Shown here: positions 52,563 to 61,800 of the stretch, one piece after another
Layout: the number at the start of each line of letters is the position of its first letter
Numbering within the stretch: the first letter of the stretch is position 1
Source of the DNA: Micromonospora sp. WMMD961
GTDB lineage: Bacteria; Actinomycetota; Actinomycetes; Mycobacteriales; Micromonosporaceae
Assembly (NCBI RefSeq): GCF_029626145.1
Contig: NZ_JARUBJ010000002.1
Span: 1,890,501-1,954,500, forward strand
DNA: 64,000 nt
Reading direction: 5' to 3'
Position numbers and translations under genes: made by a program
The notes under the pieces: model-generated
Told to the model about the DNA's origin: nothing
Database searches by the model: none
The model's input: the letters and a program-made list of their open reading frames with translations, nothing else

Positions 52563-53042
52563 ATGACCGAGCTGTGGAACTGGAGAATCGACGGGGCTCA
52601 ACCCGTCCAGGTCTACCCGGCGCTGGCCGAGGCCATTGGTCGGGTGGTGATGCCGTTGGCGGTGGCCGATCCGGCCCGGCTGCCGGCGTACGCGGTGGTG
52701 TGCGACGTCTGGGAGGCGCCGGGCGAGTTCGCGACGGTGGTGGACGTCTACGGGGTGCCCGAGCGGCTCCCCGAGCACGCCAGCATCGCCGCCCTCGCTC
52801 GACTGCTGGGCCGCAACTGCCTGTTGCGCGACGACACGCTCGACGCGGGTCGGCACCTGCTCGTGGCTCCGGACGGCACGGTCCGTCCGGTGCACTTCGA
52901 CGTGCGGGACACCGACGACGGTGAGGTGCTCACCCGGAAACGGCTCTGCACGTTGGGCGACCCGGGTTGCCGGGGTTGGTCGCAGTGCCACCGCTCGCGC
53001 TGGGCGCCCGACACGATCGCCCCGGTGCTCGCCGCGGCCTGA
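52563..53042 (+). CDS. Hypothetical protein with Cys-containing C-terminus
   Basis: A 159-residue soluble protein begins MTELWNWRIDGAQPVQVYPA. A central segment ASIAALARLLGRNCLLRDDT precedes LVAPDGTVRPVHFDVRDTDD, and the end has three Cys (CTLGDPGCRGWSQCHRSRW). I do not recognise the family with certainty. ATG 52563 has GAGGAGG 4-8 nt upstream. Its promoter region carries GTCAC-N6-GTAAC direct repeats like those before gluA, so it may share control with glutamate uptake. Confidence 0.7.
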   Translation: MTELWNWRIDGAQPVQVYPALAEAIGRVVMPLAVADPARLPAYAVVCDVWEAPGEFATVVDVYGVPERLPEHASIAALARLLGRNCLLRDDTLDAGRHLLVAPDGTVRPVHFDVRDTDDGEVLTRKRLCTLGDPGCRGWSQCHRSRWAPDTIAPVLAAA

Positions 53043-53109
53043 CCTCGCAAGGGTCAGGCCGGGCCGGCCGGGATGGGTCGGGGCCGGCCGGGTCGGGGCG
53101 TGCCGGCGA

Positions 53110-53358
53110 TCAGTGCGACGCGGTGGCCGGCCGGTCCGAGGCGCCCGAGCCGGCGCCCCGTACCACCAGTTGGTCGAGCAGGGTGCGCGTCGCCTCGGCC
53201 ACGGCGGCCACCGCGGCGTCGAACGCGGCGGCGTTGTGCGCGGCGGGCGCCCGGAAGCCGGAGATCTTCCGGACGTACTGCAACGCCGCCGCCTCGACGT
53301 CCGCGTCGGTCACCTGCGGGGTGAACGGCTCCCTCAGCGTCTTGATGCTCCGGCACAT
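53110..53358 (-). CDS. DUF2277 family protein
   Basis: An 82-residue protein, MCRSIKTLREPFTPQVTDAD at the start followed by ALQYVRKISGFRAPAAHN, the recognisable core of DUF2277. The function is unknown. The start has GAGGAG 6 nt upstream. It is divergent from the fxs operon and convergent with the preceding gene; the 67-nt convergent gap contains repeated GGCCGGCCGGG, which may act as a terminator. Confidence 0.85.
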   Translation of the reverse strand: MCRSIKTLREPFTPQVTDADVEAAALQYVRKISGFRAPAAHNAAAFDAAVAAVAEATRTLLDQLVVRGAGSGASDRPATASH

Positions 53359-53421
53359 GTGCGCTCCTCCTCTGTCGGTCCCGGTGGCCTGCCACCCGTG
53401 GTGCCGACGACTGTACCGACG

Positions 53422-53450
53422 GTGACACTTGGTCGATATTTGTCTATCCT
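53422..53450 (+). promoter_or_regulatory. Promoter of the fxs operon
   Basis: GTGACA (53422-53427), 17 nt, then TATCCT (53445-53450): a good -35/-10 pair. Transcription would start near 53457, about 68 nt before the fxsA GTG. It is the only clear promoter for the fxsA-fxsT series. Confidence 0.6.
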
Positions 53451-53524
53451 GGTCACGGACCAGAGCCGTTCGAGCCAATCTCGCCGCTCGCGCCCCCAGC
53501 GCCCCGGGCCCCCGGAGACTCATT

Positions 53525-53713
53525 GTGGACCACGCCCCCACCCGCTCATCCCGTCCCGACCCAGACGACCTCGCACGAAGCCTGCACACGCCGCTGGATC
53601 GGATCGCCGTCGAGCACGCCGATCTGGTCGAGGCGGTCCGCAGGCGCGTCGTCGCGGGCCAGTCCGTGCCATCCGGCAGCGTCGCCGTCGCCGCCTTCAA
53701 CTCGTCCATCTGA
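53525..53713 (+). CDS. fxsA: FxSxx-COOH RiPP precursor peptide
   Basis: A 62-residue precursor ending VAVAAFNSSI, which fits the F-x-S-x-x-COOH end of the family exactly (Phe58, Asn59, Ser60, Ser61, Ile62). The rest is a helical, charged leader (LARSLHTPLDRIAVEHADLV). Family knowledge says that FxsB-type radical SAM maturases form a three-residue cyclophane between Phe and the residue two positions on, here Ser60. GTG 53525 has GGAG 7 nt upstream; longer upstream starts would cross the promoter. Only one precursor copy is present. It ends 3 nt before fxsB. Confidence 0.85.
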   Translation: MDHAPTRSSRPDPDDLARSLHTPLDRIAVEHADLVEAVRRRVVAGQSVPSGSVAVAAFNSSI

Positions 53714-53716
53714 CAG

Positions 53717-56038
53717 ATGACCTGCCGGTGCGGTGCACCCGGCACGGACGGATCCTGCCGGCGGATCCGCCAGTTCGTGCTGAAGGTGCACAGCCGGTGC
53801 GACCTCAGCTGCGACCACTGCTACGTCTACCAGCACGCCGACCAGACCTGGCGGGACCGACCGGTGCGGATGTCACCGGCCACGGCCCGTTCCGCCGCAC
53901 GGCGCATCGCCGAGCACGCCCGCGAGCACGGGTTGCCGGCCGTGCACGTGGTGTTGCACGGGGGTGAGCCGCTGCTGCTCGGTGCCGCCGGGCTGCGCGA
54001 GGTGCTCGCCGAGCTACGGGCGGCGATCAGCCCGTGGACGCTCCTCGACCTGCGCATGCAGACCAACGGCGTACTGCTCGACGAGGAGCTGTGCCGGCTG
54101 CTCGTCGAGTACGGCGTACGGGTCGGTGTGTCGTTCGACGGCGATCGCGCGGCGAACGACCGGCACCGGGTCTTCGCCCACGGCGGCAGCAGTCACGACC
54201 ACGTCCGACGCGCCCTGGCCCTGCTCCGGCAACCGGCGTTTCGCAGCAGCTACGCCGGCATCCTCTGCACCGTCGACGTCCGCAACGACCCCGACCGGGT
54301 CTACGAAGCGTTGTTGGCCGAGGGCCCGCCCCGGGTCGACCTGCTGCTGCCCCACGCCACCTGGGACGACCCGCCGGAGCGCCCCGGCCCCGGTGTCACC
54401 CCGTACGCGGACTGGCTTCTCCGGATCCACCGCAGGTGGGTGGACGACGGGCGCCCCGGGTCGATCCGGCTGTTCGAGGCGCTGCGGCCGGATGGCGCGG
54501 GCACCGAGGCGTTCGGTCTCGCGCCGGCCGACGTGCTGGTGGTCGAGGCGGACGGCACCTGGGAGCAGGTCGACTCGTTGAAGACGGCGTACCACGGTGC
54601 GGCCGGCACCGGGTTCGACGTGTTCGCCCACTCGGTGGACGAGGCCGCCCGGCACCCCGGGGTCGCCATCCGACAGGAAGGCGTGCAGGGGCTCTGCGCG
54701 ACCTGCCGGGCCTGCCCGGTGGTCGACCGGTGCGGTGGCGGGCTGTACGCCCACCGGTGGCGCACCGGCTCCGGCTTCGACAACCCCTCGGTCTACTGCG
54801 CCGACCTGCTCCGCCTCATCGAGGGCGTGGACGCCGATCCGGAGCCCGCCCACGAGTGGTCCGCCACCATGCCGCCCGACGAGTTGCTGGACGACCTGGC
54901 GACCGGGCACGGGTCGCCGCAGACCGTCAGACAGCTCGCCGACGACCAGTTGGCCATCACCCGGATGCTGTTGGCCGCCTGTCGGGAGATGTCCGGCCCC
55001 ACGGCCGCCTGGGAGCTGCTCGCCGACCTCGAGGTGACGGCGCCGACGGCGGTCCGAGCGGTCCTGGAGCACCCCTTCATCCGTCCGTGGTTGGTGCACC
55101 GCCTCGACCCGTCGGCCCGACCCGGTGACCGCGCGGCGGTCGACCCGCTGCCGGCTCTCGCCGTCGCCGCGGCCGTCCGGGCGGGCGTACCCGTCACAGT
55201 GGACGTTCCGGTGCGGCCCGACATGATGACGGTCCCCACGCTCGGCACCCTGGTGCTGCCCGGCCTGGGGGAGAGCGCCGAGGTGACCGTCCAGCCCGGG
55301 GGCTTCCGCGTCCGGGGCGGGTCGGCGGACCGGACGGTGCGCCTCGACCCGGCCGATCCGTCGGCCGGTTGGCGACCGACACGCGACGTGCCGGTGCCCG
55401 CCGGGCGGTTGCTCATCGAGGACGACGACCCGTACCGGGACTGCTACGGCCAGCCGGTCGCGCCTGCCCTCGCACCTCCGACGGCGCGGGCGTTGGGTCG
55501 TACCCTCGCGGAGGCCTGGCAGGTCGTGCACCGTGACGTGCCGGCGCACGGGGCGGCGCTCGACGGTGGCCTGCGGGTCGTCGTGCCACTGGCGCCCGAC
55601 CCGGCGCGGCCCCTGCGCAGCGCGACCGCCCGGGACGCGTTCGGTGCGGTCGCCGTGACCACCCATCCGGACCCGGAGACCGTGGCGGTGCTGCTCGTGC
55701 ACGAGTGGCAACACGCGAAGCTCGGCGCGGTGCTCGACCGCTACGACCTGGTCGCACCGGGCCAGGGCGCCCGCCTCCGGGTGCCGTGGCGCCCCGACCC
55801 ACGGCCACCCGAGGGCGTCCTCCAGGGGGTGTACGCACACCTGGCCGTCACCCAGGTGTGGCGGTCCCGGGCGTCGACCGTCGGCGGGGACGCGTCGGAG
55901 CACGCCGCCCGCTACCTGGCGTGGACCCGGGCCGGCGTCGACGCTCTGCTGGCCAGCCGTTCGCTCACCGCCGCTGGTGAACGCTTCGTCGACCAGCTGC
56001 GCCATGCCCTGGAGGAGACCCGTGCCGGGTCCCGATGA
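53717..56038 (+). CDS. fxsB: FxsB radical SAM/SPASM peptide maturase with HExxH domain
   Basis: A 773-residue fusion. The radical SAM part has CDLSCDHC (Cys28, Cys32, Cys35), HGGEPLLLG (81-89) and QTNGVLLDEE. The SPASM region (Cys327, Cys330, Cys333, Cys339, Cys361) binds further clusters. Residues about 380-773 are a second domain with HEWQH (His662, Glu663, His666), the HExxH zinc-protease-like motif of a putative peptide-modification family often fused or adjacent to FxsB. It should crosslink FxsA, and the HExxH domain may cleave or modify it. ATG 53717 lies 3 nt after fxsA with no ribosome site of its own, so translation is coupled. Confidence 0.93.
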   Translation: MTCRCGAPGTDGSCRRIRQFVLKVHSRCDLSCDHCYVYQHADQTWRDRPVRMSPATARSAARRIAEHAREHGLPAVHVVLHGGEPLLLGAAGLREVLAELRAAISPWTLLDLRMQTNGVLLDEELCRLLVEYGVRVGVSFDGDRAANDRHRVFAHGGSSHDHVRRALALLRQPAFRSSYAGILCTVDVRNDPDRVYEALLAEGPPRVDLLLPHATWDDPPERPGPGVTPYADWLLRIHRRWVDDGRPGSIRLFEALRPDGAGTEAFGLAPADVLVVEADGTWEQVDSLKTAYHGAAGTGFDVFAHSVDEAARHPGVAIRQEGVQGLCATCRACPVVDRCGGGLYAHRWRTGSGFDNPSVYCADLLRLIEGVDADPEPAHEWSATMPPDELLDDLATGHGSPQTVRQLADDQLAITRMLLAACREMSGPTAAWELLADLEVTAPTAVRAVLEHPFIRPWLVHRLDPSARPGDRAAVDPLPALAVAAAVRAGVPVTVDVPVRPDMMTVPTLGTLVLPGLGESAEVTVQPGGFRVRGGSADRTVRLDPADPSAGWRPTRDVPVPAGRLLIEDDDPYRDCYGQPVAPALAPPTARALGRTLAEAWQVVHRDVPAHGAALDGGLRVVVPLAPDPARPLRSATARDAFGAVAVTTHPDPETVAVLLVHEWQHAKLGAVLDRYDLVAPGQGARLRVPWRPDPRPPEGVLQGVYAHLAVTQVWRSRASTVGGDASEHAARYLAWTRAGVDALLASRSLTAAGERFVDQLRHALEETRAGSR

Positions 56039-56846
56039 GCGTCCGTGGCCCACACTGGGCCGGCTTCGCCTGGCCGACGACCTGCGGGCGCTGGGGGTCC
56101 GCCCGGGGGTGTGCCTCGTGGTGCACTGCGGCCTGCGTCGGGTGGGTCCGCTGGAGCACGGTCCGGCGACCCTCGCCGGGGCCCTGCGGGACGTCCTCGG
56201 CCCCGCCGGCACGCTGCTGGTGCCCACCCAGACCGACGGCAACTCGACCACCTCCCGGGCTCACCTGGCGGCCATCGCCGGCATGGATCGGGCGCAGCGC
56301 GACCGCTACGAGGCGGCGCTGCCGGGCTGGGACCGGCAGACCACCCCGTCGCAGCGGATGGGCGCGCTCGCCGAGTACATCCGGTGCGCCCCCGGCGCGG
56401 TGCGCAGCGACCATCCACAGACCTCGTTCGCCGCGCTGGGCCCACGGGCCCGTCAGCTCACCGATGGCCACGACCTCACCTGCCACCTGGGGGAACGCTC
56501 ACCGGTGGGCAACCTGTACGCGGCGGACGGGCAGATCCTGCTGCTCGGTGCGGGCTACGAGGCGTGCAGCGCCCTGCACCTGGCGGAATACCGGCTGCCC
56601 GTGCCGCCGCCCGAGCGCGACTACCACTGCTTCCGGCTCGTCGACGGGCGTCGGGTCCAACTTGACTTCCACGCGCTCGACCTGGACGACACCGACTTCC
56701 CACAGGTCGGTGCTGCCCTCGACGCCACCCCGTTCGTCGCGCACGGTCGGGTCGGCCGGGCCGACGCCCGCCTGCTGCCGGCACGCGCCGCCGTGGACTT
56801 CGCGGTCGACTGGTTCGCCGCGAACCGCTTGGCGGTGCAACGTTGA
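56022..56846 (+). CDS. AAC(3)-like N-acetyltransferase in the fxs operon
   Basis: A 274-residue protein of the antibiotic aminoglycoside N3-acetyltransferase fold: LADDLRALGVRPGVCLVVHC, GTLLVPTQTDGNSTTS, RSDHPQTSFAALGPRARQL and LLLGAGYEACSALHLAEYRL. The Asp/His region of the active site appears intact. It overlaps fxsB by 17 nt and starts at GTG 56022 with GGAGGAG 5 nt upstream. AAC(3)-like genes recur beside fxs loci, so the substrate may be the modified peptide rather than a drug; this is inference. Resistance to aminoglycosides cannot be excluded. Confidence 0.85.
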   Translation: MPGPDERPWPTLGRLRLADDLRALGVRPGVCLVVHCGLRRVGPLEHGPATLAGALRDVLGPAGTLLVPTQTDGNSTTSRAHLAAIAGMDRAQRDRYEAALPGWDRQTTPSQRMGALAEYIRCAPGAVRSDHPQTSFAALGPRARQLTDGHDLTCHLGERSPVGNLYAADGQILLLGAGYEACSALHLAEYRLPVPPPERDYHCFRLVDGRRVQLDFHALDLDDTDFPQVGAALDATPFVAHGRVGRADARLLPARAAVDFAVDWFAANRLAVQR

Positions 56847-56898
56847 CGCGGGGACTACGCTGATGATCCGGCCGCGTGAGGAGGGCGGAGGGGCAGCG

Positions 56899-57558
56899 GT
56901 GAGCACAGTGGACGCACCCTCCGGGACGCGCGCCCCGCTCTTCTTCATCAGCTACTCGCGGGCGCCGGTCGGCCGGGCCACCGGCAAACCCGCCGAGTAC
57001 GTCTCCCGGTTCTTCGAGGACGTCTCGGTCCACGTCAGTGAGCTGGTCGGTCCGGTGACCGGTGTGGACGCCGGCTTCCTGGACACGTCCATCGCCGGCG
57101 GTGAACGGTGGAGCCCGGAGCTTCTCCAGGCCGCCGGCACCTGTCAGGTCTTCGTTCCGCTGGTGTCCAGCGCACTGCTCGGCAGTGACTGGTGTGGTCG
57201 CGAGTGGGACGCGTTCTCCCGCCGGCGGATCGTCCCGCGGCACAGTTCCGCCTCGCCGCACGAGACGGCGATCGTGCCGGTCACCTGGTCGCCGACGAAC
57301 GGCACGGCACTGCCCCGGGTGCTGCGCGACATCCAACGGTTCACCCCGACCGCCATGCCGGATCCCGACATCGCGGTGCACTACCAGCGGGATGGGGTCT
57401 ACGGCTTGCTGACCATGCAGTGGGAGAACGCGTACCGGGCGGTGGTCTGGCGGCTCGCCCAGCGGATCGTGGCCATCCACCGGTCGTACCTGGTGGAGCC
57501 GTGGGTGCCGGCGAGCGTGGACGAGCTGTGCAACAGGTTCGCCGAGGAGCCGGGATGA
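56899..57558 (+). CDS. fxsC: FxsC TIR-like protein (first copy, single domain)
   Basis: A 219-residue TIR-like protein. APLFFISYSRAPVGRATGKP is the beta-A strand with the FISYS motif, and SSALLGSDWCGREWDAFSRR supplies a Trp-x-x-x-Glu pattern in the position of the NADase glutamate of TIR domains. The family is known as the TIR-like FxsC component of FxSxx-COOH systems. GTG 56899 follows GGAGGGG by 5 nt; ATG 56862 is in frame but lacks a site. It overlaps the second fxsC by 4 nt. Confidence 0.85.
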   Translation: MSTVDAPSGTRAPLFFISYSRAPVGRATGKPAEYVSRFFEDVSVHVSELVGPVTGVDAGFLDTSIAGGERWSPELLQAAGTCQVFVPLVSSALLGSDWCGREWDAFSRRRIVPRHSSASPHETAIVPVTWSPTNGTALPRVLRDIQRFTPTAMPDPDIAVHYQRDGVYGLLTMQWENAYRAVVWRLAQRIVAIHRSYLVEPWVPASVDELCNRFAEEPG

Positions 57559-58826
57559 GCCCGTCGGCGGACCGGCGACGACCGGCGTCGCGCGGGACGT
57601 ACTTCTTCCTCAGCTACGCGCACTCGGCGCCTCCACGGGGCGCCCGTGCCGACACCGACGTCTGGGTCGGCCAGTTCTTCGCCGACCTGAACGACGAGGT
57701 GCGGCGGCAGGCGCGACCGGTGGCGGGGATGCGGATCGGTTTCTTCGACCAGCACATCCCGTTGGGTGCGGACTGGAAGGCGGCTCTCGCCGAGGCGCTC
57801 GGCGACGCCGAGGTCTTCGTCCCGCTCTACTCGCCCGGCTACTTCAGTCGCCCGTGGGCGTTGGGGGAGCAGGAGTCCTTCCGGGCGCGGCTCGCCGCCG
57901 CCGGGCGGGCCCGGGTCGCCGCCGGCCATCTCATCCCGGTGCTGTGGATCCCGTTCCCCCCGTGGGAGGCCCATCCGGAGCTGGACGGCGCTCTGGACCT
58001 GGGCCGCGACGTCCCGGAGTACGCCGAGGACGGCCTGCGCGCGTTCTGCATGCTGGCCCCCTACCGGCAGCAGTACGAGCTTTTGCTGAGCCGCCTGGCC
58101 AGCCGGATCGTGCACACCGCCGAGCGGCGGCCGCTGGGCCCGTCGCGCGCGCCGGGCCTCGACGAGGTCGTCCGCCCGGGGCCGACCGACCCCGACTTCG
58201 TCGTCGCCGTGCTGGCCCCGACCCGGGACCATCTGCCGACCGACCGCGACCCCGCCGGCTACGCGGCCAGCGGCCGGCTCTGGCGGCCGTACGGGCGTCG
58301 CCAGGAGTTGCCCGCCGCCGAGTACGCGGCCAGCACCGCCGAGCGACTCGGGCTGTCGGCCCGCACGGCCGACTTCGCGCAGGCCGCCGAGCTGCTCGGT
58401 CGCCGGCCTGCCGTGCTGCTGGTCGACCCGTGGATCGCGGCGGCGCCAGGCGGCGCGGAAAACCTCGCCCGCGTGCTGCACGGCCTGCGGGAGTGGGTCG
58501 TTCCGCTGGTGGTCACCGACGACGACGACAGCCAGGACGCCAGCCGGTGGGCGACCGCGGTGACGCAACTGCTGCACGACGCCGGTCTGCCCCAGGTCAA
58601 GCGTGCCTGCACCGTGCCGGAGTTCGTCAACATGATGCCGGCGCTGGTCACCGAGGCCCGGCGTCAGTTCCTCAAGTACGGCCCGGTGGTCCCCTTCGAA
58701 CCACCGCCGGAGCCGGTGCCGAGCCTGCGTGACGGCCTGTCCGCCGCCGGCCCGGCCGCTCCCACCGACCCCGCGTCCCCGCCTGATGATCCGGCCCCAT
58801 TGCGTCCCCACGGAGAAAACCGATGA
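57555..58826 (+). CDS. fxsC: FxsC TIR-like protein (second, longer copy)
   Basis: A 423-residue two-part protein. Residues 15-200 are TIR-like (GTYFFLSYAHSAPPRGARAD, VFVPLYSPGYFSRPWALGEQ with a Glu in the catalytic position). Residues about 205-375 form a second alpha/beta domain (DPDFVVAVLAPTRDHLPTDR, AVLLVDPWIAAAPGGAENLA, WVVPLVVTDDDD) that may be a degenerate TIR or effector. The tail is Pro-rich. It overlaps both neighbours by 4 nt. Two consecutive FxsC forms suggest hetero-oligomers. Confidence 0.85.
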   Translation: MSPSADRRRPASRGTYFFLSYAHSAPPRGARADTDVWVGQFFADLNDEVRRQARPVAGMRIGFFDQHIPLGADWKAALAEALGDAEVFVPLYSPGYFSRPWALGEQESFRARLAAAGRARVAAGHLIPVLWIPFPPWEAHPELDGALDLGRDVPEYAEDGLRAFCMLAPYRQQYELLLSRLASRIVHTAERRPLGPSRAPGLDEVVRPGPTDPDFVVAVLAPTRDHLPTDRDPAGYAASGRLWRPYGRRQELPAAEYAASTAERLGLSARTADFAQAAELLGRRPAVLLVDPWIAAAPGGAENLARVLHGLREWVVPLVVTDDDDSQDASRWATAVTQLLHDAGLPQVKRACTVPEFVNMMPALVTEARRQFLKYGPVVPFEPPPEPVPSLRDGLSAAGPAAPTDPASPPDDPAPLRPHGENR

Positions 58827-61800
58827 ACAACGATCGCGAAGGCCAGGTCGTCACCTTCTACTCGTTCAAGGGCGGGACGGGCCGGACGATGGCGCTGGCC
58901 AACGTGGCCTGGATCCTCGCGGCCAGCGGCCGGCGGGTGCTCGTGGCCGACTGGGACCTCGAGTCGCCCGGCCTGCACCGCTTCTTCCACCCGTTCCTCG
59001 ACGCCGAGGCGATCCAGGGCACCAGCGGCGTGATCGACATGATCCGCGACTACGAGTGGGAGACCACCCGGGTCGACGACCGACCGGACCGCTGGATGGA
59101 GCAGTTCGCCCGGGTCGGCCGACACGCGTTCTCGCTGCGCTGGAACTTCCCCAACGGCGGTGGCCTCGACTTCCTTTCCGCAGGCAGGCAGAACAGCGAC
59201 TACGCGGTCTCGGTGAGCGGGCTGGACTGGGACAACTTCTACAACCGGCTGGGCGGTGCGCAGTTCTTCGAGGCGCTGCGCGCGGACATGAAGCGCCAGT
59301 ACGACTTCACCCTGATCGACAGCCGGACGGGGTTGAGCGACGTCGCCGACATCTGCACCCTGCACCTGCCGGACACCCTGGTCGACTGTTTCACGCTCAG
59401 CGACCAGGGCATCGAGGGCGCGGCCCGGGTGGCGCACTCGGTCCGGGACCGGTACCGGCGGCGCGACATCCGGGTCCTGCCGGTCCCGATGCGGGTCGAC
59501 CAGGCCGAGAAGGAACGGGCCGAGGCGGGACGTCTGCTCGCCATGCGCCGGTTCGCCGGGTTGCCGGCCGGCATGACCGAGGCCGAGCGGCGGCGCTACT
59601 GGGCTGCGGTCGAGGTCCCGTACCGGCCGTTCTACGCGTACGAGGAGACCCTCGCCACGTTCGGCGACCCGCCCGGCTCGCCGACGTCGCTGCTGGCCGC
59701 GTTCGAGACGTTGACCGGGATCCTCACCGACGGGGCGGTGACCGCGCTGCCGGTGATGGACGAGTCGGTGCGGGAGCGGGGCAAGGCCCGTTTCCGTCGG
59801 CGCACCGAGGCGATCGACGACCAGATCGTGCTCCGCTGTGCGCCGGAGGACGCGATCTGGGCCGAGTGGCTGGAACGGGTGCTCAGCTCGGCCGGGCTGC
59901 GGGTGGTTGATCCCACGGCCGCCGTCGGGTCCGCCGGTACGCCCGCACCGCGCACACTGACAGTGGTCTCACCGGCCTACGTGGCGACGCCGTCCGGCGG
60001 GCTGCCCGATCGCGACACGAGCACCGGTTCCACGGCGCTCGCGGTCTACGTCGCCGACCTGCGTCCGCTCGCGGAGTTTCCCTCGCAGAGTTCCACCAAC
60101 CTGGTCAACGTGAGCGCGGCGACCGCCGTGGAGCGGGTGTTGCGGCTGGTCGGTCGGCCGGTGCCGTCGTCGGCGGACGGCCCGGCGGGCGGAAGCACAC
60201 GGTTCCCCGGCGCCGAACCGTTGATCTTCAACGCTCCGAACCGGAATGCCCGGTTCACCGGCCGGGAGGACGACCTGGCCCGGTTGCGCGCGCAACTGCA
60301 GAGCGGGGGCAGCGCGGTGGTGCTGCCGGTCGCCCTGCAGGGCATGGGCGGCGTCGGCAAGACGCAGGTGGCTCTGGAATACGTGCACCGGTTCAAGGCC
60401 GCGTACGACGTGGTCTGGTGGATCGTGGCGGACCCGCCGCAGTTCGTCGACACCGCGCTCGCCGACCTCGCCGGTCGCCTCGGCATCCTCGCCGGGCCCA
60501 CCCTGCCCGACACGGTCCGGTCCGTGCTGCAGGTGCTCGGCCGGGGTGAGCCGTACGAGCGGTGGCTGGTCGTGCTCGACAACGCCGAGGAACTCGACCA
60601 GATCGAGCCCTTCCTGCCCCAGGGCCCCGGGCACGTCCTGCTGACCTCCCGCAATCGTGCCTGGGGTGACCGGGCGAACCCGATCCAGGTGGACGTCTTC
60701 GCCCGCACCGAGAGCGTCGCGCACCTCGCCCAGCGGGTGCCCACGATCAGCGCCGAGGAGGCCGACCGGGTGGCCGAGGCGCTCGGCGACCTGCCGATCG
60801 CGGTGGCCGCGGCGGGCGCGTGGCTCGCCGACACCGGCACGTCGGTCGGCGACTACCTGCGGCAGATCGAGCGGCACGGCCCGAGCGCCCTCTCCGTCGA
60901 GGCCACCTGGGACCTGTCGCTGAACCGGCTGCTCGACCAGGCGCCCGCCGCGTACCGGCTGTTGCAGCTCTGCTCGGTGCTGGCCCCGGAGATCTCGCTG
61001 GAGCTCATCTACAGCGACGAGATGGCGGCGGCCCTCGTACCGTTCGACCCGTCGGTGTCGGAGCGGCTCGTGCGTGGCGCCCTGGTCCAGCAGATCAACC
61101 GGCTCGCGCTGCTCAAACTCGACGTCCAGGGCGGCCGGGTCCAGGTGCACCGGCTGCTGCAGGCGGTGGTCCGCGACCGGATGACCGAGGACGAGATCGC
61201 CGCCGCCCGGCACCAGGTGCACCTGGTGCTGGCCGCGTCCCGGCCCCGCGGTGACGTGGACGACCCGACCACCTGGGCCCGGCTGCGCATGCTCTGGCCG
61301 CACCTGGAGGTCTCCGAGGCACTGAACTGCCCGGACGAGTCGGTGTGCCAGCTGCTGATCGACCGGGTTCGTTATCTGTGGCAGCGCGGCGGTCTGGACC
61401 AGGCCGACGTGTTCAGCCAAGAGGTGGACGACATCTGGGCGGCGCGGCTCGCCGACACGCCGGACGAGGCCGAGGCGTCGCCGTTGGGCCGGCAGTTGCT
61501 GCACCTGAGGTTCAACCGGGCGAACATCCTGCGCAGCCTGGGCCGGTTCGAGGAGGCCCGGGACCTGGACGAGGCGGTGCTGGCCGAGCAACGCCGGTTG
61601 CTGGGCGCGATGCACCCGCACAGTCTGATGACCGCCGGCAGCCTTGGCGGTGACCTGCGCGCGCTCGGCCGCTACGCCGAGGCCCTGGAACGGGACCGGT
61701 CCACCTACGCCTCCTGGCTGCAGGTGTTCGGCGAGGACCACCCCCGGACGTTGAGCGCCGCCAACAACCTCGCCGTCTCGTACCGACTGGTCGGCGACTA

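Noticed and set aside
53043..53109. Possible small element with repeated GGCCGGCCGGG
   Set aside because: Short self-complementary GC runs between convergent genes are expected by composition and at most act as a weak terminator.
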